Positions 25,523 through 34,081 of a DNA stretch of 38,925 nucleotides are shown piece by piece (position 1 is the stretch's first letter; every line of letters begins with the position of its first letter). The position numbers were made by a program, and so were the translations under genes. The notes beneath the pieces were generated by a model. The model did no database searches, was not told where the DNA came from, and saw nothing but the letters and a program-made list of their open reading frames with translations. Origin of the DNA: Bacteroidetes bacterium OLB12. GTDB lineage: Bacteria > Bacteroidota > Bacteroidia > Cytophagales > Cyclobacteriaceae. The DNA lies in the NCBI GenBank assembly GCA_001567185.1, contig LNFR01000005.1:1-38925 (forward strand), written 5' to 3'.

Positions 25523-27548
25523 ATGAGCAGAAGTTTTGCTGTTGTGGGAGTATTCCTTGTATGGGTTGGGCTGGCTGTAGCCCAGGATTCAGAACAATTT
25601 AAACCCAAACCGGTTTTTGGAAAGGAAGCACGGGTTATCTCTTACGTTTTGGATAATAACCATTACCGTAAAATTAAACTGAACGATTCTTTATCAGCAG
25701 CTATTCTGGTTCGTTATATAACCGAACTTGATAATAGCAAAACCTATTTTCTGGCTTCTGATGTTAAATCATTCGACCGGTATAAATATTCGATTGACGA
25801 TTTAACCCGTAACGAAAACGTAACCCCGGCATTCGAGATCTATAAAGTATATGATCAGCGTTACAAAGAGCGTATGAATTATGTACTCACCACGCTGGTG
25901 AACCAGAATTTCGATTACTCGATAGATGAATATTATGAGCCCAACCGCGAAAAGGCAACCTGGGCAACCAGTAAAGAAGAGCTAAACGAAATCTGGCGCA
26001 AGATCATCAAGAGTCAGGCACTGAGTTTGAAGCTTGCCGGGAAAAAACCAGATGAGATTACGGAAACACTAAAGACACGCTATCAGCGGTTTGCCAAAAC
26101 ATTTTCACAATTTACATCAGAAGATGTTTTCGGTATTTATATGAATTCAATTACCGAAGCATATGATCCGCACACCAATTACATGTCGCCTAAGCAATCC
26201 GATTTGTTCAAACAACAAATGAGTTTATCGCTGGAAGGAATAGGTGCCCAGCTACAAAGTGAAAACGATTACACAAAAATTGTCCGGATTTTACCGGGTG
26301 GCGATGCTCAGAAATCCGGCAAGGTGAATGAAAATGACCTGATCATAGCCGTGGCGCAAGGGAAAGATGGTGAAATGGTAGATGTAGTGGGTTGGCGTTT
26401 AGATGATGTAGTGAAGTTGATAAAGGGCCCAAAAGGAACAGTTGTTCGATTAATGATTCTTCCTGCTAAAACCGGGGTAAATGGTCCGGCTCAGGAAGTG
26501 GTTTTGGTTCGCGATAAAATCAAACTGGAAGACCAGGCTGCAAAAAAAGAAGTTATCAATTACCAACTGAATGGCCGCCAGGCTAAACTGGGCGTTATTT
26601 CGTTGCCAAGTTTTTATATGGATTACGAAGCATATCAAAAGGGCGACCCAAATTATAAAAGTACAACCCGCGATGTAAAACAATTGGTGGGCGAGTTAAA
26701 AGCAGAAGGTGTTGATGGCATTGTAATGGACCTGAGAAATAACGGGGGAGGATCCTTACCGGAAGCAGTTGACCTGACTGGTTTGTTCATTAAAAATGGC
26801 CCGGTTGTGCAAGTCAAAAATTCTTCGAGTAAAATTGACGTTTTAGCGGATGATGACAAAGAGATTTTTTACAGCGGCCCCCTGGTTGTATTAACCAACC
26901 GATTCAGTGCCTCTGCTTCCGAGATTTTTGCTGGTGCCATTCAGGATTACCAGCGAGGGGTAGTTGTAGGTGAGCCAACCTTTGGTAAAGGAACCGTTCA
27001 AACGGTTTTAGATCTAAGCCGGTTTATTAACGATGATGAACCGGTAGGAGATTTAAAACTTACCTTTCAGAAATTTTATCGGGTAACCGGAAGCAGTACA
27101 CAGCATAAAGGTGTTTCGCCTGATATTAGCTTACCCTCAGCCTTTGATGCAGAACATTTTGGTGAGAGCGCAAGCCCAAGTGCTTTACCCTGGGATGTAA
27201 TCCGGGCAGCCAGCTTTCAAAAAACTACCGATGTAAATGAGCGTGTGGTAGCTGCCTTAAATAAATCCTATCAGGATCGTGTCCGCTACGATGCCAACCT
27301 GAAAAAATTTATTTCTGAAACGGATATCCTCAGGAAAAACATAAACGAAAACACGCATTTCATTAAATGAGAACAAACGCAAACAGGAAATGGCCGATGC
27401 AGAAGAGAAAAAAGCTGCTGAGAAATTAGATACTAAAGTAACCTCTAAAGAGGGCCTTCCGGTTAATGAACTGCAAAATATGAAAGATGAGTACCTGCGC
27501 GAAGGTCTCCTGATTCTGGGTGAGTTAGTTACCAAACGGTTTGGTTAA
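25523..27548 (+). CDS. prc: S41 C-terminal processing protease (Prc/Tsp), frameshift near the end
   Basis: Periplasmic serine protease that degrades or trims proteins from their C-terminus. The ATG at 25523 starts a signal peptide ending VGLAVAQ; the frame upstream has only a TTG. The N-terminal region (ITELDNSKTYFLASDVKSFDRY) is the Tsp N-terminal domain, the PDZ domain covers about 230-330 (SLEGIGAQLQ, IVRILPGGDAQKSGKV), and the catalytic dyad is S464 (NRFSASASEIF) and K489 (FGKGTVQ), spaced 25 apart as in E. coli Tsp. The frame ends at 27370 in NENTHFIK, but removing one A from the four-A run at 27348-27351 gives NETRISLNENKRKQEMADAEEKK and continues about 60 residues to the stop at 27548, the usual C-terminal domain. 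One indel is therefore likely. Confidence 0.93.
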
Positions 27549-27859
27549 TTTCTGTTTGGTTATCTTAATGGCGGTATATAACCGTTTTCAGTAAAGCGGG
27601 TAATCCATGCACTGGCTGCCCGATATCATTCCGATGTGTTTGTAATTTATTCATCATTTTTGATTTCTTACCATAGCCAATTTTCCTTACCTGAAATTTC
27701 TTTATAAAAGATTTTTACGGGCCACCGAATTCCGGGTTAATAAAAGTTGCTATACAGAAAGCAGCGAGGTATTAGCCCACACTAAAAATTTACGAAACTG
27801 AAATACGGGGTAGTGGGTTTAGAGCCCGATTCATTGTAAATTACGCTTTTAGTTCCTGC
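27549..27859. other. Intergenic stretch without recognised features
   Basis: 311 bases between the S41 protease and the ABC transporter. I see no open frame of note, no tRNA-like fold, no strong terminator and no clear TTG/TAnnTTTG promoter pair. A promoter for the transporter is expected here, but I cannot locate it. Confidence 0.5.
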
Positions 27860-30800
27860 ATGAGTGAAGAACTTTTAAAAGCGATTGTACAACTATTCGC
27901 CATTGTGGCGAAGGAACGGATTACGGACGAAGAACGCGCCAACATTAAAGATTTTTTATCGCTTCACCTTAACCAGGAGGGCACCCGCTACTACCTTTCG
28001 CTGTTCGATGATTTTTGCAAAACCAACAGGCGTACACTGGAAACCACCCTGAATGTAGATGCAGAGACGATGGAGTTTGTAGATGACTGGTCGCAGATCA
28101 TGCAAATCTCCAAAAAGGTGAACCAGTCGCTTACCATGCAACAAAAAGCGGTACTGACTGTAAAAATTATTGAACTATGTTATGCCGATGGTCAGTTATC
28201 CGAGCGCCAGAACAACCTGATCTATTATATAGGCGAAGCACTGAAAATTCCACAACGCGACATCAAAGCCATGCGCACGTTTGTGCACGGGCAGGATATT
28301 GAAGAGTTATCGTCAAAAAATATTCTGGTAATTGATGAAGGTTCCGGGGGTGACGATTTTCCGGGGCCACGCATTACCGCTAAAGACCTTACGGGTTTGA
28401 TTGCCATTCTGCGACTGGCCGATATTGAAACTTACCTGATCAAGTACCTGGGTATTACTCCGCTTTACCTGAACAGCGTTCCGCTAAAGAGCCGTAAGAT
28501 TGATGTATTTGCAACCGGTAGTGCCATACGCGGCTCCAAAATTGAGCCTATCTATTATTCAGATGTGGTTGGAAAATTTCTTTTTGAAGAAAGTGAAACG
28601 GATATTTCCTTTATTGGCGAGCATATCTTCTACCATTTTAAAAGTGGTAAGGCTGGTTTGCAAAACATCAACCTCGCTGAAACGGGAGGTAAGTTGATTG
28701 GGTTGATGGGCGCAAGTGGATCGGGCAAATCAACCTTGCTGAATGTTTTGAATGGCTCGGAAAAACCCTCCAGCGGACGCGTACTGATTAATGGCATCGA
28801 CATACACAAAGAACCTCACAAAGTAGATGGGGTAATTGGCTTTATTCCGCAGGACGATCTGCTCATTGAAGACCTTTCTGTTTTTGAAAATTTGTATTAC
28901 TCGGCCCGACTTTGTTTTAGAGATTTTACCGATGCAGAAATAAGGGAACGCGTAGAAAAAGTATTGGTTAATCTGGGGCTTTCGGAAATACGAAATCTAA
29001 AAGTAGGTTCACCATTGCATAAAACAATAAGTGGCGGCCAGCGAAAGCGACTGAATATCGGGCTTGAGTTATTGCGCGAGCCAACAATCTTGTTTGTGGA
29101 TGAACCCACCTCAGGACTTTCTTCGCGCGATTCAGAAAATATCATGGATCTGCTGAAAGAATTATCGCTGCGGGGCAAGATGATTTTTGTGGTTATCCAT
29201 CAACCTTCTTCTGATATTTTTAAAATGTTCGATACCCTCATCATTCTGGATGTGGGCGGATTCCAGATCTATTACGGAAATCCTACAGAATCGGTAAACT
29301 ATTTTCAGGATATCGTCAATGCTGCCAATAAAATTCCGGGGGCATGCCCGGAATGCGGTAACATCAATCCCGAACAGGTATTTAATATTATTGAAACACG
29401 GGTGGTAAATGAGTTTGGACGATTTACCCATACGCGAAAAGTATCGCCCGGTCAATGGTATCAGTATTTTAAGCAAAAGATAAAAATTCCGAAGATACAG
29501 GAAGTAACTGATCCGCTTCCGGTAGTGCAGAAGATACCATCCTGGGCCGCACAATTAAAAGTGTTTATAACCCGCGATGTGTTGGCCAAGCTGGCCAACA
29601 AGCAATACATTCTTGTAAATCTTTCGCTGGCTCCCATGCTGGCAATATTTATTGCATACTTTGTAAAGTATTACGATGCGATAACCACCGATCATTACAA
29701 TTTCTATCACAACTCAAACATTCCTGTTTATTTTTTTATGAGTGTGGTGGTTGCCTTATTTGTGGGGCTTATCGTAAGTGCTGAGGAAATTTTCAGGGAT
29801 CGTAAAATTCTGAAGCGCGAGCGATACCTCAACCTAAGCAGCAGCAGCTACCTGGTTTCTAAGGTTACAATTCTTTTCGGATTGTCAGCCATTCAAACCC
29901 TCATGTTTATGATGTTAGGCAACTGGATTCTTGAAATTCCGCTGAGTGAACTCAGGTATTGGTTAGTGCTGTTCTCGTGCTCCTGTTTTGCCAACATGCT
30001 GGGACTAAATATTTCATCCGCATTCGATTCGGCCGTAACTATTTATATTCTTATTCCTGTGTTGATTATACCCCAGTTGTTGTTAAGCGGTGTCGTAATC
30101 AGTTTCGACAGGTTTAATCCCAAAGTAGGCACTCCAAACGGAATTCCGGTTTTGGGCGAGATGATGGCTTCGCGTTGGGCTTTCGAGGCGCTGATGGTTA
30201 CACAGTTCAAAGACAATCCGTTTGAAAAACAATTTTATCCCTACGATCAGCAGGCCGCGTATGCAAATTACAAGCGGTTGTATTTTATACCAACGCTGGA
30301 GTCCCGGTTAACCACCGTACTCAACAACCGGTCGCTCTGGCGCAATCAAAGCGAAAACAATCCGGTGCGCAAACCGCTTGCATTGTTACAAACCGAAATT
30401 GGGTATGAGTTACAAAAAATTGGTGCGGATAAGTTTCCGGAGTTGGATCAGCTTCAGATTGGAAAATTTGACTCTACTGTGTATGCAAAGACTGACACAT
30501 TCCTGAAAATATTAAAGCAATACTATGGGTTGAAGCTAAAGAAGGCAAATGAAAAGCAAGACTCTGTCAGAGACCAGATCATCCGCACTTCCGGTAGCGA
30601 AGAATCGTACAATGCGTTGCGAATGAAATACACAAACGAAGCCGTTATTGATATGGTTGAAAATTCCACCGATCCCAACCGCATACTGGAATGGCGGGGC
30701 GAGTTGATTCAAAAGTATTATCCCATCTATTTTACAGACCACCGCCCGGCACATCCCCTCGACTTTTCTTCTAACTTTTATGTACCCACGAAACCCATGT

Positions 30801-30952
30801 TTGGTATGGTGTTCGATACCTTGTATTTTAATATTGCGGTAATCTGGGTATTTACTCTCTTTTTATATGTAACCCTTTATTATCAGTTGTTGAAGAAGGC
30901 CATCAGCAGCGTTGAAGTGTATAGAAAATACCGGAAGAGGGATCGGGATTAA
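27860..30952 (+). CDS. ABCG-type ABC transporter (ATPase-permease fusion) with TerB-like N-terminus
   Basis: A 1030-residue half-transporter of the ABCG/White arrangement, ATPase first then permease. Residues 1-150 contain a TerB-like helical module (IIELCYADGQLSERQNNLIYYIGEALKI). The ATPase has Walker A GASGSGKS at 283-290, Q loop FIPQDD, signature ISGGQRKRLNIGLELL, Walker B TILFVDEPTSGLSS and H loop VIHQPSSD, all intact. From about 560 the permease has five hydrophobic segments to about 750, then an unusually long hydrophilic region (about 755-980) with predicted helices, and a final helix (IAVIWVFTLFLYVTLYY) before a basic tail. A CPECGN motif lies between ATPase and permease. It should export a lipid-like or hydrophobic compound; the substrate is unknown. 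Downstream lies a small lipoprotein with its own promoter-like box. Confidence 0.9.
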   Translation: MSEELLKAIVQLFAIVAKERITDEERANIKDFLSLHLNQEGTRYYLSLFDDFCKTNRRTLETTLNVDAETMEFVDDWSQIMQISKKVNQSLTMQQKAVLTVKIIELCYADGQLSERQNNLIYYIGEALKIPQRDIKAMRTFVHGQDIEELSSKNILVIDEGSGGDDFPGPRITAKDLTGLIAILRLADIETYLIKYLGITPLYLNSVPLKSRKIDVFATGSAIRGSKIEPIYYSDVVGKFLFEESETDISFIGEHIFYHFKSGKAGLQNINLAETGGKLIGLMGASGSGKSTLLNVLNGSEKPSSGRVLINGIDIHKEPHKVDGVIGFIPQDDLLIEDLSVFENLYYSARLCFRDFTDAEIRERVEKVLVNLGLSEIRNLKVGSPLHKTISGGQRKRLNIGLELLREPTILFVDEPTSGLSSRDSENIMDLLKELSLRGKMIFVVIHQPSSDIFKMFDTLIILDVGGFQIYYGNPTESVNYFQDIVNAANKIPGACPECGNINPEQVFNIIETRVVNEFGRFTHTRKVSPGQWYQYFKQKIKIPKIQEVTDPLPVVQKIPSWAAQLKVFITRDVLAKLANKQYILVNLSLAPMLAIFIAYFVKYYDAITTDHYNFYHNSNIPVYFFMSVVVALFVGLIVSAEEIFRDRKILKRERYLNLSSSSYLVSKVTILFGLSAIQTLMFMMLGNWILEIPLSELRYWLVLFSCSCFANMLGLNISSAFDSAVTIYILIPVLIIPQLLLSGVVISFDRFNPKVGTPNGIPVLGEMMASRWAFEALMVTQFKDNPFEKQFYPYDQQAAYANYKRLYFIPTLESRLTTVLNNRSLWRNQSENNPVRKPLALLQTEIGYELQKIGADKFPELDQLQIGKFDSTVYAKTDTFLKILKQYYGLKLKKANEKQDSVRDQIIRTSGSEESYNALRMKYTNEAVIDMVENSTDPNRILEWRGELIQKYYPIYFTDHRPAHPLDFSSNFYVPTKPMFGMVFDTLYFNIAVIWVFTLFLYVTLYYQLLKKAISSVEVYRKYRKRDRD

Positions 30953-30965
30953 GTCAATTTTGTTT

Positions 30966-30973
30966 TACTTTTG
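30966..30973 (+). promoter_or_regulatory. Bacteroidota-type -7 element for the small lipoprotein
   Basis: TACTTTTG exactly matches TAnnTTTG and ends 28 bases before the ATG at 31002, so transcription would begin near 30980. No good TTG is present at the -33 distance inside the end of the ABC gene, which lowers the confidence. Confidence 0.42.
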
Positions 30974-31001
30974 GGCCTCAAAATCTAAATTCTTTAAATA
31001 C

Positions 31002-31451
31002 ATGAAGACTAAATTATTCTTAACGTTTCTATGGATTGTTATTTTGGCCGCGTGCGCAAAAAAGGAAGAAGCTCAGGCTAATGAAGATACCGCCTCCACA
31101 GAGGTTAATGATTGGGCTGAGTTGGATTCTTTCCACATGATTATGGCCGAAGCATTTCATCCTTTTAAGGACTCTGCTAACCTGGAGCCCGTAAAAACAC
31201 TAGCCGAAGAGTTGGCTTCAGAAGCAGATAAGTGGGCGGCTGCTTCATTACCTGCTAATGTGGACAATGATGAAGTAAAAGGCATGCTCGCCAAACTAAA
31301 GACGGACACCCGCTCCCTTGCCGATAAAGTTAAAGCAGGTGCTACAAACGAAGAGTTAGGTGCTGACCTTACTACTTTGCACGATAGCTTTCACGGTATT
31401 ATGGAAGCCTGGAACAAGAGCAAAGGCATGGAACACAAACACGATCATTAA
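31002..31451 (+). CDS. Small lipoprotein with His-rich tail, unknown function
   Basis: A 149-residue lipoprotein. The ATG at 31002 is preferred to the longer frame from 30912 because it begins a lipoprotein signal (MKTKLFLTFLWIVILAAC, Cys 18), while the extension overlaps the ABC gene. After an acidic linker the body is made of amphipathic helices, with two related segments, DSFHMIMAEAFHPFKDS and LHDSFHGIMEAWNK, which suggests a four-helix bundle with paired histidines. The C-terminus ends EHKHDH. The histidines hint at a metal-binding role, for example a copper or zinc chaperone, but no known family is recognised. It lies 49 bases after the ABC transporter stop and may work with it. Confidence 0.8.
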   Translation: MKTKLFLTFLWIVILAACAKKEEAQANEDTASTEVNDWAELDSFHMIMAEAFHPFKDSANLEPVKTLAEELASEADKWAAASLPANVDNDEVKGMLAKLKTDTRSLADKVKAGATNEELGADLTTLHDSFHGIMEAWNKSKGMEHKHDH

Positions 31452-31464
31452 TACAGCCAAAACA

Positions 31465-31571
31465 AGGCTGCCTCAAAAGTCAAATAAGTACGCCTGGCAT
31501 TTTGCCAGATTACCATAGAATCAAGATGGTGATACTAATCTGCGATGACAGATCGGCTATTGAGGCAGCCT
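31465..31571. repeat. 12-bp inverted repeat enclosing two further hairpins
   Basis: AGGCTGCCTCAA at 31465-31476 is perfectly complementary to TTGAGGCAGCCT at 31560-31571, with 83 bases between. Inside are CTGGCA/TGCCAG (31494-31508) and ATCTG/CAGAT (31538-31553). The right arm is followed by CTTTTT, so the outer stem could act as a terminator for the lipoprotein. The terminal arms, TC-rich and ending CCTCAA, resemble the ends of small non-autonomous mobile elements; no target-site duplication was identified. A structured RNA is a third option. Confidence 0.55.
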
Positions 31572-31597
31572 CTTTTTAATAACGGCCATTTTATACC

Positions 31598-32500
31598 ATG
31601 TTAAGGGTAGCCTGGTCACCCGAATACGTTTTACCACTTCCGCCCAATCATCGTTTCCCGATGAGCAAATACGAAGTTTTACCTCAGCAATTATTGCATG
31701 AGGGTACACTTCAGGAAGCGAACTTGTTTGCTCCGCCACCCCTCGATACTTCCCACATTCTTCAGGTACATGCGAACACCTATTGGAACAGGCTCAGTAA
31801 CCTTCAGCTTACTCCGCAGGAAATAAGGCGAACCGGATTTCCCTTAACACAGGAATTGGTTGAACGCGAAATTCGCATAGCAAGCGGAACATTGCTTTGT
31901 GCTGAGTATGCGTTGCAACATGGCATTGCCATGAATATAGCCGGAGGCACACATCATGCATTTACCAACCGGGGCGAAGGTTTTTGTTTACTTAACGACA
32001 TAGCCATAGCCGCGCTTTATCTGTTAAATCAAAAATTGGTGTCGAAAATTCTGGTTGTTGATCTGGACGTACACCAGGGAAATGGAACAGCGCAAATTTT
32101 CAGAAATGATAACCGGGTGTTTACGTTTAGTATGCATGGAGCCAATAATTATCCGCTAATCAAAGAGCAATCAGATCTTGATATTGGGTTGAAAGACTTT
32201 ACAACGGATGACTTTTACCTGAAAACATTGGATACTAATCTGAAAAACCTAATCGACCAGGTTCAACCCGAATTTATTTTTTACCAGTCGGGTGTGGATA
32301 TCCTGGCAACTGATAAACTTGGCCGTTTAAGTATTTCCCGCGAAGGATGTAAGCAACGCGACAGGCTGGTTCTTGAAACCGCCAGGCTAAATCATATACC
32401 CGTAGTGGCCAGTATGGGCGGAGGATATTCCCCCGATTTCCGAGATATAATAGAGGCCCATGCAAATACCTACCGGCTGGCACAGGAGATTTTCTTTTAA
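31598..32500 (+). CDS. Histone-deacetylase-like amidohydrolase
   Basis: A 300-residue zinc amidohydrolase of the arginase/deacetylase (HDAC/AcuC/APAH) superfamily that should remove acetyl or similar acyl groups from amines in the cytoplasm. The His pair H119-H120 lies in GGTHHAFTNRGEGFCLLND, zinc ligands are D157 and H159 (DLDVHQGNG) and D234 (SGVDIL), and the transition-state Tyr is Y277 in GGGYS, so all catalytic residues are present. The N-terminus (HRFPMSKYEVLPQQLL) matches the bacterial class with about 300 residues. The physiological substrate may be an acetylated polyamine, amino sugar or protein; the sequence does not decide. It is preceded by the inverted repeat and followed by the symporter 54 bases later, probably in one transcript. 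Confidence 0.93.
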   Translation: MLRVAWSPEYVLPLPPNHRFPMSKYEVLPQQLLHEGTLQEANLFAPPPLDTSHILQVHANTYWNRLSNLQLTPQEIRRTGFPLTQELVEREIRIASGTLLCAEYALQHGIAMNIAGGTHHAFTNRGEGFCLLNDIAIAALYLLNQKLVSKILVVDLDVHQGNGTAQIFRNDNRVFTFSMHGANNYPLIKEQSDLDIGLKDFTTDDFYLKTLDTNLKNLIDQVQPEFIFYQSGVDILATDKLGRLSISREGCKQRDRLVLETARLNHIPVVASMGGGYSPDFRDIIEAHANTYRLAQEIFF

Positions 32501-32554
32501 CCGGTAGCTTTATCCTGTTCAAATTAATTTATCTTTCCCTGAAACTCAGGGATC

Positions 32555-34081
32555 ATGGCATCAACCGTTGTTACAAAAGAAGATAAAAGCTCACTTTGGT
32601 CAGTAATTACTGCATCATCAGTAGGAACATTAATTGAATGGTACGACTTCTATATTTTCGGAAGCCTGGCAACCATATTATCGCAGCAATTCTTTCCACA
32701 CAGCAATCCAACAGCCGCTTTCCTGGCTACGTTAGCCACCTTTGCGGCCGGTTTTGTAGTACGCCCTTTTGGTGCCATTGTATTTGGACGCCTGGGCGAT
32801 TTAGTGGGGCGCAAATATACCTTTATGGTTACCCTCGTGCTGATGGGTGGTTCTACATTTGCCATCGGGTTGATTCCGGGCTACGATACCATAGGCATGG
32901 CGGCTCCAATTTTGGTTCTTATCCTGCGCTTGTTACAGGGGCTTGCCCTCGGTGGCGAATATGGTGGAGCAGCAACGTATGTAGCCGAACATGCTCCAGC
33001 TAACCGAAGAGGATTTTACACGAGTTTTATTCAAACCACAGCCACGTTGGGGTTGTTTGTTTCCATTGGCGTGATTCTGGCCGTGCGGCACTCAGTAGGA
33101 GTGGAAGAATTTAATTCCTGGGGCTGGCGTATTCCATTCTTACTCTCCGCTTTTTTGGTGGCCGTTTCTATTTATATCCGCATGCGGATGCAGGAGAGCC
33201 CGTTATTCAAAAAAATAAAAGCCGAAGGAAAAATCTCTAAAAATCCTATCAAAGAAAGTTTTGGAAAAAAAGAAAACCTGCGCATGGTATTGATTGCATT
33301 GTTCGGGGCGGCTGCCGGACAAGGAGTGGTGTGGTACACGGGACAATTTTATGCCATGACGTTTATCGAACAGATTTGTAAAGTTGAGTTTGTTCAAACA
33401 CGCGATATCATTGCAGTTGCATTATTAATTGGCACCCCATTTTTTATTGTATTTGGCAGTTGGAGCGACCGGGTAGGGCGCAAGTACATTATGCTGGGCG
33501 GCATGTTGCTGGCGGTATTGTTCTATCGGCCAATCTATAAAACCATGGTAGCCATTACCGATATCAAAACAAAAGTTGAAGTGGAAGGAGCGAGGCTGTT
33601 AACCCGAAACAGTACTATTCATGCACCAGGCGATACCACCTTTGTTCACCAAACCAGTAAACTCTATGCTGACAATACCATTCAAAACGAAGTAAAAAAA
33701 ATACGAACGGATGGAAGTGTGAATGAAACAAAAACAGAAACAGTTTTATCCAACCAGGACTTTTGGCTAATGGTAGGCCTCGTGTTTATACAAGTTATTT
33801 TTGTTACGATGGTGTATGGTCCCATTGCTGCGTTTCTGGTAGAGTTATTTCCAACCCGCATACGCTATACATCCATGTCGTTGCCTTATCATATTGGCAA
33901 CGGGATTTTTGGCGGCCTTACACCGTTCATTGCATCGTGGCTATATGAAAAAAGTAAAGATAGCCATGGTATAGGCGATCCGGTTTCAGGTTTGTGGTAT
34001 CCAATTGTTGTAGCCGCAATTTGTTTTGTAGTCGGCATGATATTTCTGAGTAACAAGAAACGCGCAGATGTAATGGAATAA
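32555..34081 (+). CDS. MFS transporter, metabolite:H+ symporter (MHS) type
   Basis: An inner-membrane symporter of the MHS family (ShiA/ProP/KgtP type), 508 residues. Typical are SVGTLIEWYDFYIFG in helix 1, RPFGAIVFGRLGDLVGRKY in the loop between helices 2 and 3, RLLQGLALGGEYGGAATYVAEH in helix 4, RRGFYTSF, and SDRVGRKY later, plus ELFPTRIRYTSMSLPYHIGNGIFGGLTPF near the C-terminus. Residues about 335-400 form a hydrophilic insert (VAITDIKTKVEVEGARLL and following) between hydrophobic segments, longer than in classical members. Substrates in the family are organic acids, osmolytes or dicarboxylates; none can be assigned here. The stop is directly followed by the LigD start with no spacing, so they share a transcript though no functional link is obvious. 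Confidence 0.92.
   Translation: MASTVVTKEDKSSLWSVITASSVGTLIEWYDFYIFGSLATILSQQFFPHSNPTAAFLATLATFAAGFVVRPFGAIVFGRLGDLVGRKYTFMVTLVLMGGSTFAIGLIPGYDTIGMAAPILVLILRLLQGLALGGEYGGAATYVAEHAPANRRGFYTSFIQTTATLGLFVSIGVILAVRHSVGVEEFNSWGWRIPFLLSAFLVAVSIYIRMRMQESPLFKKIKAEGKISKNPIKESFGKKENLRMVLIALFGAAAGQGVVWYTGQFYAMTFIEQICKVEFVQTRDIIAVALLIGTPFFIVFGSWSDRVGRKYIMLGGMLLAVLFYRPIYKTMVAITDIKTKVEVEGARLLTRNSTIHAPGDTTFVHQTSKLYADNTIQNEVKKIRTDGSVNETKTETVLSNQDFWLMVGLVFIQVIFVTMVYGPIAAFLVELFPTRIRYTSMSLPYHIGNGIFGGLTPFIASWLYEKSKDSHGIGDPVSGLWYPIVVAAICFVVGMIFLSNKKRADVME

Noticed and set aside
27549-27859. tRNA or small RNA in the gap before the ABC transporter
   Set aside because: No cloverleaf or strong hairpin could be found by reading both strands.
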